From contig JADKCC010000035.1 in assembly GCA_016714785.1 (NCBI GenBank), positions 1-57,529 of the forward strand: DNA of 57,529 bases. The letters are read 5' to 3'. The notes below the pieces were generated by a model, which saw nothing but the letters and a program-made list of their open reading frames with translations, was not told the DNA's origin and searched no databases. This DNA is from Saprospiraceae bacterium (GTDB taxonomy: Bacteria > Bacteroidota > Bacteroidia > Chitinophagales > Saprospiraceae). Positions 21,726 through 30,597 of the stretch are shown one piece after another. Within the stretch, counting starts at the first letter, position 1; every line of letters starts with the position of its first letter. Position numbers and translations under genes: made by a program.

Positions 21726-21741
21726 TTCGCAATATGACGAA
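21726..21741. promoter_or_regulatory. Upstream ArsR-type dyad (TTCG-N8-CGAA)
   Basis: TTCG at 21726 and CGAA ending at 21741 with an 8-base spacer, centred 30 bases upstream of the promoter-overlapping dyad. A matching tandem arrangement exists before the thioredoxin gene (44989-45004). Confidence 0.6.
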
Positions 21742-21754
21742 CATAAATAAACAT

Positions 21755-21772
21755 ATTCGTACTTTTGCGAAT
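21755..21772 (+). promoter_or_regulatory. ArsR operator overlapping the -7 box of arsR
   Basis: ATTCG TACTTTTG CGAAT. The 5-bp arms are perfect inverted repeats, and the 8-base centre equals the Bacteroidota -7 consensus TAnnTTTG. Repressor binding would cover the promoter. Transcription would begin only about a dozen bases before the arsR start at 21786. Confidence 0.8.
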
Positions 21773-21785
21773 AAATTTATTGAGC

Positions 21786-22136
21786 ATGTCTCCACAAATT
21801 AAAAAATATACTGAAAAACAAGAGCAAATCGCTGCCATTGCCAATGCATTGGGGCATCCTGTGAGAGTTGCCATTTTGGAGTTGCTAGCATCCCAATCTT
21901 GCTGTTATCACGGAGACTTGTCAGACGAATTGCCTATAGCCAATAGTACGCTTTCGCAACATCTCAAGGTGCTGAAAGATGCAGGTCTCATTCAAGGGGA
22001 AATCAATCCACCAAAGACCAAATATTGTATCCACAGACAGAATTATGCCGTGGCTTCTGTATTATTTGCCAGCTTTTTTGCAGATAGTTTGGCCACGGAA
22101 TTTACCAAAGACGGTGTAATTTTGTGTGAAGGGTAA
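21786..22136 (+). CDS. arsR: ArsR family arsenite-responsive repressor
   Basis: 116 residues from ATG 21786 (MSPQIKKYTEKQEQ); the longer frame starting at 21765 would place its TTG inside the operator and is rejected. Winged-helix ArsR fold: LGHPVRVAILELLASQ, then the thiol pair in SQSCCYHGDL (the metal site in Bacteroidota ArsR proteins, equivalent to the ELCVCDL helix), the recognition helix ANSTLSQHLKVLKDAGLIQG and a C-terminal dimer helix. It should release DNA when As(III) binds the cysteines. First gene of arsR-acr3-arsC. The same operator occurs at two sites 23 and 26 kb away, so its regulon is probably wider. Confidence 0.88.
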   Translation: MSPQIKKYTEKQEQIAAIANALGHPVRVAILELLASQSCCYHGDLSDELPIANSTLSQHLKVLKDAGLIQGEINPPKTKYCIHRQNYAVASVLFASFFADSLATEFTKDGVILCEG

Positions 22137-22180
22137 GTTAGATACAATGGAAATAGTAAAAATCAACAACTAATTAAAAT

Positions 22181-23215
22181 ATGAGCGATCAAGAGACAAA
22201 AACCATAGGATTTTTTGAGAAATACCTGACTATTTGGGTGGCTTTATGTATCGGAGTGGGCATTTTGTTGGGGCATTTTGCAGGAGATAGTATGGGTGTT
22301 TTAAGCAAAATGGAGCTGTATAAAGTCAATCTCCCAATTGCAGTACTTATTTGGTTGATGATTTACCCTATGATGTTGCAGATAGATTTTAGTAGTATCA
22401 AAGACATCAAAAAACGACCAAAAGGAATCATATTGACGGTGGTAGTCAATTGGTTAATCAAACCTTTTACGATGGCATTTTTTGCTTGGATATTTTTCAC
22501 AAAGCTTTACGGTGCATGGATTGATCCATCACAAGCAGGTGAGTATATCGCAGGAGCCATCATTTTGGGCGCTGCTCCTTGTACGGCTATGGTTTTTGTA
22601 TGGTCTTATCTTACCAATGGTGATCCAAATTACACATTGGTGCAAGTATCTGTCAATGACTTGATCATTCTGGTTGCATTTGTGCCCATTGTAGGATTTT
22701 TATTAGGTATTACGGATATCACGATTCCTTACGATACATTGATCAGTAGTGTAGTTATTTTTGTGGTCATCCCATTGGTGGCAGGTTGGTTGACACAAAA
22801 GTTGGTAGTCAGCAATAGGGGACAGGCATGGTTTGAAAAATCATTTTTACCTTTGTTCAAACCCGTTTCTATTATTGCACTTTTGGCAACATTGATATTG
22901 TTATTTGCTTTCCAAGGACAGAATATTGTTAATAATCCAATGATCATACTTCTAGTAGCAGTTCCCTTGATTTTGCAAACCTATTTTATATTTTTCCTTA
23001 CATGGTTCGTTGGTAAAAAAATACAACTTCCACATCCAATATGCGCACCTGCAGCTATGATAGGGGCAAGCAATTTTTTTGAACTTGCAGTAGCCGTGGC
23101 AATAGCACTTTTTGGATTGCATTCTCCTGCGGCTTTGGTTACTGTGGTCGGTGTTTTGGTAGAAGTTCCAGTTATGTTGTCTTTAGTTGCATTGGCTAAT
23201 AAATGGAAATATTAA
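22181..23215 (+). CDS. acr3: Acr3 arsenite efflux permease
   Basis: 344 residues with about ten membrane segments (first IWVALCIGVGILLGHFAG). Acr3 (BART superfamily) signatures are present: PIAVLIWLMIYPMMLQIDF, the conserved-Cys helix GAAPCTAMVFVWSYL, NGDPNYTLVQVSVNDLI, and the late APAAMIGASNFFELAVA. It exports As(III) (and often Sb(III)) as a proton antiporter in the inner membrane. It follows arsR after 44 bases and precedes arsC, the standard resistance operon. Length normal, frame intact. Confidence 0.92.
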   Translation: MSDQETKTIGFFEKYLTIWVALCIGVGILLGHFAGDSMGVLSKMELYKVNLPIAVLIWLMIYPMMLQIDFSSIKDIKKRPKGIILTVVVNWLIKPFTMAFFAWIFFTKLYGAWIDPSQAGEYIAGAIILGAAPCTAMVFVWSYLTNGDPNYTLVQVSVNDLIILVAFVPIVGFLLGITDITIPYDTLISSVVIFVVIPLVAGWLTQKLVVSNRGQAWFEKSFLPLFKPVSIIALLATLILLFAFQGQNIVNNPMIILLVAVPLILQTYFIFFLTWFVGKKIQLPHPICAPAAMIGASNFFELAVAVAIALFGLHSPAALVTVVGVLVEVPVMLSLVALANKWKY

Positions 23216-23291
23216 AATAAATAAATTTGTTATACCCCTTTGTGATTCTTAGTGCAAACCTTATTGAACTTAGTGGTAAAAATATTAAAAC

Positions 23292-23897
23292 ATGAATCCA
23301 AATATAACATCCATCATACAAACCTTTTCTGCTGAAAATATACCTTCAGAACGCAAAGAAGTTTTAGAACTACTCACAGATTATATTCGTAATAAGCATT
23401 CCAAAGGTGAGACCATTAGACTCAATTTTATATGTACGCACAACTCGCGACGTAGCCATTTATCACAGATATGGGCACAAACGATGGCTTACCATTTTGG
23501 TATCAAAGATGTATTTTGTTATTCAGGTGGTACGGAAGCAACCGCGATGTTTCCCAAAGTAGCGGAGACCTTAACGAGCCAAGGTTTTGATGTACTTAAA
23601 CTATCGGAAGCAGCTAATCCTGTTTATGCGGTTAAATTTGCAACAAATGAACCTCCGATCATTTGTTTCTCCAAAGCATACAGCCATGCTTTTAATCCAT
23701 CGGAAAATTATGGTGCAGTAGTCACATGCAATTCAGCGGATGAAGCTTGCCCCATTGTTTTCGGTGCTGAAGCTAGGTTCCCTGTCAAATATGATGACCC
23801 GAAGGCTTTTGACCATACCGAATTGATGGATATCAAATATGCAGAGCGCAGCTTTCAAATAGCAGAGGAAATGTGGTTTGTTTTTTCAAGGGTGTAA
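23292..23897 (+). CDS. arsC: Arsenate reductase-like LMW protein tyrosine phosphatase
   Basis: 201 residues. The P-loop FICTHNSRRSH has Cys48 and Arg54 in the C-x5-R-S arrangement of low-molecular-weight phosphatases, and the C-terminal half keeps SADEACPIVFGAEARFPVKYDDPKA-type segments with an Asp-Pro for the general acid. An N-terminal extension of ~40 residues precedes the core, common in the Bacteroidota homologues placed in ars operons. Position behind acr3 supports reduction of As(V) to As(III) for export. Second-site cysteines (CNS, ACP) could serve the disulfide cascade. It ends four bases before the convergent LytTR gene. Confidence 0.82.
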   Translation: MNPNITSIIQTFSAENIPSERKEVLELLTDYIRNKHSKGETIRLNFICTHNSRRSHLSQIWAQTMAYHFGIKDVFCYSGGTEATAMFPKVAETLTSQGFDVLKLSEAANPVYAVKFATNEPPIICFSKAYSHAFNPSENYGAVVTCNSADEACPIVFGAEARFPVKYDDPKAFDHTELMDIKYAERSFQIAEEMWFVFSRV

Positions 23898-23901
23898 AGC
23901 C

Positions 23902-24651
23902 CTACCCCAACCACTCCTTAAACTCACCCACGCGCTCACGGCTGACGATGACTTCTTCTTTATTGTAAGATTTTAGGGTGAGTTTGAGACGGGAATTACT
24001 ATACACGACAATGTCTTTCAGTGCTGTGTGTGCGATGATATACTTGCGGCTTACACGGAAAAACTGTGTGGGTTCCAATTCTTTTTCTAAAGACTCTAAA
24101 GTAGTGTCGAGCAAAAAAGTCCTTCCTTCAAAAGTGTGTAAAAAAGTGCCTTTAAATTCACTGTAGAACAACTCCACATCTTCGATTGGAATGATTTTGA
24201 TGTGATCTCCGACTTTGACACTAAATCGTTTTTTATATTCAGGCGCTTGTGATGAAGTGAACAATTGACGGATCATCTGCATATCAATGGCAGGTTTCGG
24301 AGCCATCAATTTTTTATATTTATCAACGGCTACTTCTAGGTCATCTTCATCTATGGGTTTTAAAAGATAATCAATGCTATTGAGTTTAAAAGCCCTAAGT
24401 GCATACTCGTCATAAGCTGTAGTAAAAATAATCGGGCTTTGGATGGTGACTTTTTCGAAAATCTCGAAGGAAAGACCATCTGATAACTGAATATCCAAAA
24501 ATATCAACTCTGGATGTGGATTTTGTTGAAACCATTCTACTGCTTCCCTGACAGAATGTAACATTACTTGTACAGGAATATTAAGTTTTTCCAATTTGCG
24601 CTGAAGCATACGTGCTGCGGGCTTTTCGTCTTCTATGATGATGGTATTCAT
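23902..24651 (-). CDS. LytTR response regulator
   Basis: 249 residues. Receiver domain 1-~118 with acidic patch (EDE), phospho-Asp53 in LIFLDIQLSDG, Thr in IIFTTAYDEY and Lys in YLLKPID. The C-terminal LytTR DNA-binding domain starts near KRFSVKVGDHIKIIP and includes FFRVSRKYIIAH. It pairs with the sensor kinase at 24981-26336, with a small 2TM gene between them. Direct repeats of LytTR type (9-12-9) occur before the DUF2141 gene and the TonB receptor upstream on the same strand and are its likely targets. Confidence 0.9.
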   Translation of the reverse strand: MNTIIIEDEKPAARMLQRKLEKLNIPVQVMLHSVREAVEWFQQNPHPELIFLDIQLSDGLSFEIFEKVTIQSPIIFTTAYDEYALRAFKLNSIDYLLKPIDEDDLEVAVDKYKKLMAPKPAIDMQMIRQLFTSSQAPEYKKRFSVKVGDHIKIIPIEDVELFYSEFKGTFLHTFEGRTFLLDTTLESLEKELEPTQFFRVSRKYIIAHTALKDIVVYSNSRLKLTLKSYNKEEVIVSRERVGEFKEWLG

Positions 24652-24663
24652 AATTTGTTGGTT

Positions 24664-24978
24664 TTATACATAATCCTTTTTCTCCTTTTCTCTATTCATC
24701 AACTCTCTGATTTTGCGCTCTTCCCAATCTTTACCAAATATTAAATCTATACTAAAGACATTGAATCCGTGCGCTAATAAACCTATTCCCCACCAAAAGG
24801 CAGTGGAGAAATTTCTGAATTCAAAGATCGGTGTGTTTGTATTACTGTTCGTATAATTGGCGTAAATGATCATAATATTGACCACTAGATAAACCAATAA
24901 ATGGATGTAAAAACCTTTTAACTTTTTTACTTTTTTTTGTGCTGCTTCGTAAGCTATTTCTTGATCAAAATTATTCAT
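24664..24978 (-). CDS. 2TM domain protein
   Basis: 104 residues from ATG 24978, two bases after the kinase stop; an ATG at 24990 overlapping the kinase is possible. A charged N terminus (EAAQKKVKKLKGFYIHLLVY) leads into two membrane helices, then DWEERKIRELMNREKEKK. The same layout forms the C-terminal domain of the adjacent kinase (AKKQVKDIKDFYGNLIS ... TWEERKISELM), so this is a free-standing paralogue of that domain. The 2TM family is common beside Bacteroidota LytS genes. It may interact with or modulate the kinase. Confidence 0.8.
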   Translation of the reverse strand: MNNFDQEIAYEAAQKKVKKLKGFYIHLLVYLVVNIMIIYANYTNSNTNTPIFEFRNFSTAFWWGIGLLAHGFNVFSIDLIFGKDWEERKIRELMNREKEKKDYV

Positions 24979-24980
24979 GA

Positions 24981-26336
24981 CTATTCCCATTTACGTTGAT
25001 TAATATTTTGTTGTTGTTCCATTAGTTCACTTATTTTCCTTTCTTCCCAAGTTCTGCCATAGCCAAATACTGTAAAAGCTTGTAATGCCACACCTAGTCC
25101 CCAACCTAACATTGGGAAAATAAACCACTTAAACTCCCAGGAAGTCTGATAATTAATCCATGCAAGCAATGGAATGACAAAACAATATGAAATCAAATTG
25201 CCATAAAAATCCTTTATGTCTTTGACTTGTTTTTTTGCTTTCAAATACGCGTCCACTTCATTATATTTTTTATGGTTGATCAATTTTATTTCTTTGGTCA
25301 ATATCGGTATTTTTACCAAAAAGTTAGCGTCATTTGACTCCACCAAAACGGGCTTTCCCGTCAAGATGGCATAACGACTCACAATGTTTTTTAAGCCTAC
25401 GCCTGACCCACTCTGTAAGACTTCTTTTTTCTGAAGATTATTGGATACCACGAGATAATCACCTTCAATTGTAATAGTAATATGAAGCGGTTGCATATCA
25501 CTTACGATGTTATGTTTGATCGTGTTTTCTAGGAGCAATTGCAAGGATAAAGGCACTACTTTGGCATCATCATCTATCATTGTATCAGGTAAACTATACG
25601 TCAAACTGTTTTCAAATCGCATGCTTAGCAACTTCATATACGTCTTTGCAAAATTCAATTCTTCTTTTAAAGGTACTAGCTCTTTGTCCTTTTGATCTAG
25701 CACATATCGATAAATTTTGGATAACGACGTGGTAAATCTTTGGGCATTTTCTGGATTCTCTTCTATCAGCGAACTTAATACATTCAGACTATTGAATAAA
25801 AAATGTGGGTCGATTTGATTTTTTAATGTTTCAAACTGAGCGGATGCATTTCCTGCGATGATTTTTTGTTCCTTGACCTTGTTTTCTTGCAACTTTCGGT
25901 ATAAAAATATGGCATGAAAAAACAACGAAACAACAAATGTAATGATCAATATTAAGATATAATTACTGAACTTTTGATCCTTGATAAATGCTTCGAAAGA
26001 CTGATTATTTATCCACACATTAATAGTCAGACGAACAAACCACGTACCTATCAAAGTCAATGGAATACTACCTATAAAACCAATGACAATCCTGTATTTT
26101 TCTGTTTGCTCATTCCATTGAACCCTATGATTTAAGTAATCAAAAAAGGTACTATTGATAATAGTCAAAACAAAACCAAAATACACACTGTAAGAAAATT
26201 CAATCATCATCTTGTGATCCCAAGTCAAATTCCCGCCCATGAGACCCTTTAAGATCATGATGATCACAGACACGCCAATACCTACCAAGATACCGGTGGT
26301 GACTAATTTAGTGATATATTTGAATTCCTTTTGCAA
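24981..26336 (-). CDS. LytS-type sensor histidine kinase with C-terminal 2TM domain
   Basis: 451 residues. Four hydrophobic N-terminal segments (to about residue 145), then the His_kinase domain with phospho-acceptor His178 in QIDPHFLFNSLNVLSS, the N box LLLENTIKHN and the glycine-rich GSGVGLKNIVSRY. After the ATPase domain (to ~350) a second membrane module of the 2TM type follows (AKKQVKDIKDFYGNLISY ... GYGRTWEERKISELM). The usual YpdA/LytS kinases end at the ATPase domain, so this is a fusion. It is partnered with the LytTR regulator downstream. Confidence 0.88.
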   Translation of the reverse strand: MQKEFKYITKLVTTGILVGIGVSVIIMILKGLMGGNLTWDHKMMIEFSYSVYFGFVLTIINSTFFDYLNHRVQWNEQTEKYRIVIGFIGSIPLTLIGTWFVRLTINVWINNQSFEAFIKDQKFSNYILILIITFVVSLFFHAIFLYRKLQENKVKEQKIIAGNASAQFETLKNQIDPHFLFNSLNVLSSLIEENPENAQRFTTSLSKIYRYVLDQKDKELVPLKEELNFAKTYMKLLSMRFENSLTYSLPDTMIDDDAKVVPLSLQLLLENTIKHNIVSDMQPLHITITIEGDYLVVSNNLQKKEVLQSGSGVGLKNIVSRYAILTGKPVLVESNDANFLVKIPILTKEIKLINHKKYNEVDAYLKAKKQVKDIKDFYGNLISYCFVIPLLAWINYQTSWEFKWFIFPMLGWGLGVALQAFTVFGYGRTWEERKISELMEQQQNINQRKWE

Positions 26337-26361
26337 AACGTATTGATATGGAATTTAATAA

Positions 26362-26982
26362 TTATTTACATGCTGCGACTATAGATTGTGCTCTGTCCAA
26401 TCCCCAATTGGGATGAAAAGCGCTTTCAGGCTTAAAAGTAGCAAAAAGTTCGATAGCTTTTTCTGCTTTTGCACACAAAGGTTTTGTATCAGTGCCAAAA
26501 AACTTTGCAGAACCCATTTCAAATTCAGTTTTACTAAGTACAACCCTAGGGTTTTCTGGGGCGACGGCTTCCGCTTTGCCATATATTTCCATGACCGTAC
26601 CTGACAATTTCATCCCATTGGTCATAGGATCAAATGCTATCCAAGCCGTATGAATCATAGCTTGCATAACCAATAGCTCAGGATGGTTGGCTTGTTTTTT
26701 TAATTCGACATCCAATGCTGCCTGTGCTTTTTTTAGCAATGCATCTACTTGTGTTTTATCTTTGGTTGCGAATGCTGTGGTAGTACTTACCAAAGCCACA
26801 TAATAATTTGGCAACCAATTGTCTTTCTCGGCAGCTGCTATCCTTTCGAACATGGCAACGGCTTCGCTATTTTTGCCTTCAGACCAAAGTCCCATAGCGG
26901 ATTGCATTCCTTTTTCATAAGCGCTTTGACCAAATGTGGAGAAGCTAATGGTTGCGAATAATAATACGATTAAATGTTTCAT
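26362..26982 (-). CDS. Secreted TPR-like protein
   Basis: 206 residues with a signal peptide (cut near FSTFGQ). The mature part is helical, with alternating TPR-like pairs: YEKGMQSAMGLWSEGKNSEA, NWLPNYYVALVSTTTAF, VDALLKKAQAALDVEL, PELLVMQAMIHTAW and VLSKTEFEMGS. It ends LDRAQSIVAACK. I recognise it only as a Bacteroidota periplasmic TPR-type protein. It precedes the kinase gene by 25 bases on the same strand, so it is probably in the regulatory operon and may report on envelope state. Confidence 0.65.
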   Translation of the reverse strand: MKHLIVLLFATISFSTFGQSAYEKGMQSAMGLWSEGKNSEAVAMFERIAAAEKDNWLPNYYVALVSTTTAFATKDKTQVDALLKKAQAALDVELKKQANHPELLVMQAMIHTAWIAFDPMTNGMKLSGTVMEIYGKAEAVAPENPRVVLSKTEFEMGSAKFFGTDTKPLCAKAEKAIELFATFKPESAFHPNWGLDRAQSIVAACK

Positions 26983-26994
26983 GATTTTAATATT

Positions 26995-27031
26995 TGTTGA
27001 TTTGTAAATTTGCTGATTTGCTGATTTGTTT
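26995..27031. repeat. Short TTTGCTGA direct repeats
   Basis: Several imperfect direct copies of GATTTGCT/GATTTGTT in about 35 bases upstream of the TPR-like gene. Simple-sequence type, likely slippage-prone; any regulatory role is unknown. Confidence 0.45.
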
Positions 27032-27107
27032 TTTGGAATATCTCTCTAAAGAAGGGTTGTCAAACTGATAGAATAAATTATATATTAAATTAGGTTGTTA
27101 TATGCTT

Positions 27108-27518
27108 TTAATTTAATTTGATAACCATGGATTTGTGATTGGTTAATTGGAACTTAGCATCTTCGTATTTGGGTGGTCCCATGTTTCCTTTGGCGTCATT
27201 TGAACATCCGTACCCTTCTTTTGGAATGCCAAACCAACCTGTATCCAATTTATTATTACTATTTTCATCATGATAAAGTGAAATCGCATACTCACCATCC
27301 GGAATGTTTTCAAACACAATCTTGGATGTATTGGCTTTGATCTCACCTACTTTGCTGTAGATCGTTTTTTTCATAAAGGTATTGGCACCATTATAAATAC
27401 CTACCATGACTTTGCCTTGATTGTTTTTAAAATTGGTGACTGTAACCGTGAGTGTATTGGTTTGTGCATAACTTATTATACTCACGAAAATTGCGATTGT
27501 TGTAAAAAGGTGTTTCAT
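27108..27518 (-). CDS. DUF2141 secreted protein
   Basis: 136 residues from ATG 27518 (MKHLFTTIAIFVSI); upstream codons are leader. Signal peptide to about YAQ. DUF2141 signatures are clear: VTVTNFKNNQGKVMVGIYN, FENIPDGEYAISLYHDEN, NNKLDTGWFGIPKEGYGCSN and a terminal beta strand. This is a small extracytoplasmic beta-sandwich of unknown function, often close to TonB receptors. A 9-12-9 direct repeat lies 64 bases upstream (27582-27614); its near-twin lies before the TonB receptor at 28236-30389, so the two genes are probably co-regulated. Confidence 0.85.
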   Translation of the reverse strand: MKHLFTTIAIFVSIISYAQTNTLTVTVTNFKNNQGKVMVGIYNGANTFMKKTIYSKVGEIKANTSKIVFENIPDGEYAISLYHDENSNNKLDTGWFGIPKEGYGCSNDAKGNMGPPKYEDAKFQLTNHKSMVIKLN

Positions 27519-27581
27519 TGAACTATGTTTTAAATTATAAGTCAAAAGTAAGGTCTTCTTAAGGTGTGAACAAAAACTTGT

Positions 27582-27614
27582 GACCGAACTGTAGAATATG
27601 GTGGATGAGTTGTG
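27582..27614 (+). promoter_or_regulatory. Predicted LytTR-type direct repeat (site 1)
   Basis: GAACTGTAG, 12 bases, GAGTTGTGA: a 21-base period direct repeat 64 bases upstream of the DUF2141 start. LytTR proteins bind 9-bp direct repeats with a ~12-base gap. The 30-base core is nearly identical to site 2 at 30445. Confidence 0.6.
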
Positions 27615-27709
27615 AGAATGGGGGAAAATTATTGAAATCAACTTTTAACATTTACCAAAAAGGAACTATTCTAGCGGAAATTGGGTTTTATTTTTATAAA
27701 ATTCATATT

Positions 27710-28129
27710 ATGGGAATATTTAGACAAGAGGTGGAAATCATAAATGCTAATGATACGGCATTACTGAAAGCAGGCTATATAAAAGAATCAGAAGTTAGGC
27801 AAATGAAGGTGGAAATGATGGTGGACACTGGAGCGTATATGATTTGCATTAATGAAGAGTTGAAAAATCAGCTAGGCCTAGAAATAAATGATAGACAGGA
27901 AGGTGTTCTAGCAAATGGAGATAGACATCTTTTTGATATTGCTGGACCTATAGAAATTCGTATTCATAATAGAAGGACAATATCTGAAGCTATTGTATTG
28001 CCCGGTAACGCAGAGCCACTTCTTGGAAGTATACCATTAGAAGCTATGGATTTATTGGTAGATCCCAAAATGGGGCAACTAGTTGTTCCTAAAGATAGAC
28101 CTTATATTGCTCAGACATTAATTTTGTGA
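27710..28129 (+). CDS. Cytoplasmic clan AA aspartic protease-like protein
   Basis: 139 residues from ATG 27710 (MGIFRQEVEIINAND); the upstream frame to 27605 has no support. Retropepsin motif V-D-T-G-A (MVDTGAYMICINEEL) and the downstream hydrophobic PLLGSIPLEAMDLLVDP strand define the small aspartyl-protease-like fold. No signal peptide. These 120-140-residue proteins are common and uncharacterised in Bacteroidota. It is transcribed divergently from the DUF2141 gene, so site 1 (27582-27614) could influence it too. Confidence 0.75.
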   Translation: MGIFRQEVEIINANDTALLKAGYIKESEVRQMKVEMMVDTGAYMICINEELKNQLGLEINDRQEGVLANGDRHLFDIAGPIEIRIHNRRTISEAIVLPGNAEPLLGSIPLEAMDLLVDPKMGQLVVPKDRPYIAQTLIL

Positions 28130-28235
28130 TAGACATTGGTATTACTAATTGATTCGATTAACAATGCTAAATCTATTTGACTTATTGTTTTAATTGCAGT
28201 GCCCTATATTAAGGGGCTTTATCTTAGCGAAAACA

Positions 28236-30389
28236 TTACAAATTATTCAATTGATTTTTGTTCTTATCGGCACTGATGGTCCAGAAAAATCCTAGAAATA
28301 CAAACCTATCTGCCGGCTGTCCGATGGCACGTCTTTGGAATTGTCCATCCATGTCGGGCGCATTGGCATATTGATACCCGAATACATTGTCAGTACCTAA
28401 GATATTGGAGATGGAAAAGTATAATATTTTCTGTTGCGTCATCAAATAAGCCCAGTTGAAACTTAGGTTTTGGAAAGCTTTGGTTTTGCCATTCATAAAG
28501 GTATTTTCATTGGGATTATGGTATGGTCTGCCAGAGTTGACTGTGTATGAAAAGCCAATTTGCGAAGTGAGTTTTTCGATCCAATGTTTGGTGACAATAG
28601 AGAGTGTATGATTGGCAATAAATGAAGGTGTGGCACGCACAGGGTAGTTCTGATAATCTCGCTCAGAGTCAATATATGAATACGAAATCCAGTAATCGGT
28701 ATATTTGACAGTTTTGCTATCTCTCCAGAAAACATCGAAGCCACGAGCATATCCACTACCGTTATTGTTGTACATGGCATTGAATTGCGGACGATTGGTA
28801 TTGTATTTTATAAGATTGCTGTAATCCTTGATATAGGCTTCTGTACGAAGTAAACGGCCTTCTTTATTGTACTGATAATTGAGAATATAATGTTGTGCAC
28901 GCTCAGAATTGACGTTTTGATTGAACTTGACAATATCTATTACGGGTGTTTGAGTGAAGTCTCCGAAAGCAAAGGAAAACTGACTCAACTTGGATACTTT
29001 ATAAGCCATGGATGCTCTCGGATTAAAGTTGATTTCGTCCAACAAATCATTACGTGAAGCCCTACCACCAACTTTAAATGCTAGGTTTTTGCTTAGAAAA
29101 ATGTCTGACTCGATGTAAGCTGCAGCCAAATGATTGACATATCCTAATGGGAAAATAGCACCCGTTGATTCTGTATATTTTTCATCAAAATCTGTATAAA
29201 AGTAATCCAATCCACCATAAATCGAGATCCTATCTGAGATGGTGCGTGTCAGTTTTAGTTTGGCATGAACAGCATTTTCTGTATTATTTAATTTGTCTTG
29301 GTTGATATCAATTTTATTGGTTCCCTGACCAAAACTTATCCCTGAATGTATCATCCAATCTTGTCCCAATGTACCTTTGTAAGTGATATTGCCGTAAGTA
29401 TTCCTATTGTTAAGTGCAAATCTGACTTTGTCCGACAAGTTGATATCTTCTTCATTGATATCCAAACGGGAACCATCAAAAGCTGCATAAGCTCTCAAAA
29501 GACCATTTTTGAATTTATATCTATATACGATTTCTCCGCCACCTGATTGTATAGGTTTATTCCAGTCTAAGGTTTGTGGCACGATTTTCTGATATGGTCC
29601 GAGATTGATATAAGACAAATTAAAAGTAACAGATTGTTTGTCCCATTTTTTTGTTTTCCCTAGTCCAAGACCTACCGTCATTAAAGAGATATCGGTTTGA
29701 TTTTGAGTAGGTTCGGCAATTGTATTCAAAGATAAAACACTTGACAATGCTTCGCCATATTCGGCACTATATCCGCCTGTAGAAAACGACACACCATTAA
29801 ACAAAAATGGTGAAAAACGACTTCTGGTGGGCGTATTATTGGCTGTAGGTCCATAAGGTTGTGCTACTCGCATACCATCTACAAATGTCTGTGTTTCATT
29901 GGCTTCGCCACCTCTGACAAACAATCTTCCATCTTCACCGACAGTCTGTGTGCCTGGTAGGGTTGTCAAAGCTCCGATAATATCTCCTGCTGCACCTGCA
30001 GTAGTGACAATGTCGAGTGGTTTTAGAACAGATACTCTTGCTTTGTCACCTGCTTCAAAAGTTCCTGCTGTAATGACTACGGCATCTAATGATGTCACAC
30101 TTTCTTTTAGCTTGACGGTAAGTCCCGAAAAAGCAGAAACATCGGCTGTTTTTTTGAATGTTTCGTAAGAAAGATAACTGATGACAAGCGTAAGGACACC
30201 AGTTTCTGACGTTTTGAATCGAAAGTCTCCATTTTCGTTTGTAACTGACCCATCATAACTACCTTCGATAAATACATTGGCGCCGATGATGGCTACACCT
30301 TGTTGGTCTAAGACTCGACCTTTTATGTCTGATTGTGCAATGATAGCTGAGCTACAAAAAAGAAAAGGATAAAAAGTATTTGCTGCATG
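28236..30389 (-). pseudogene. TonB-dependent receptor, frameshift in signal peptide
   Basis: From ATG 30389 (MQQILFILFF) about 717 residues would be encoded, but a T6 run in the signal-peptide codons puts the rest one base out: the downstream frame continues upstream as SSAIIAQSDIKGRVLD with no start codon. Adding one T restores a normal signal peptide. The body is intact: carboxypeptidase-regulatory domain (IKGRVLDQQGVAIIGANVFI), plug (TLPGTQTVGEDGRLFVRGGE), a 22-strand barrel and a terminal aromatic-rich strand (FVFLGFFWTISA). It is either a phase-variable or error-affected gene. A 9-12-9 repeat lies 56 bases upstream. Ligand unknown. Confidence 0.8.
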
Positions 30390-30444
30390 ATATCTTAATT
30401 ATGGCACAAAGTTGATGCAACCTAGATTGATGATCAAAAAAAAT

Positions 30445-30478
30445 GGACCCAGTTGTAGAATATGGAGGATGAGTTGTG
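30445..30478 (+). promoter_or_regulatory. Predicted LytTR-type direct repeat (site 2)
   Basis: CAGTTGTAG, 12 bases, GAGTTGTGG, 21-base period, 56 bases upstream of the TonB receptor start. It shares TGTAGAATATGG and GGATGAGTTGTG with site 1. Confidence 0.62.
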
Positions 30479-30597
30479 GGGTGGGAATTGAAAAAATAAT
30501 TTCATTGAAAACTATTATTAAGATAATAAATAAGTTTGTTTACTTTTGTAAAAATCTGGGGAAGAGATAGTTTATATAATTTTAGAAAATTATGTGA

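Noticed and set aside
21765..21785. TTG start for arsR at 21765
   Set aside because: It would lie inside the operator and -7 box; ATG 21786 gives the normal ArsR N terminus.
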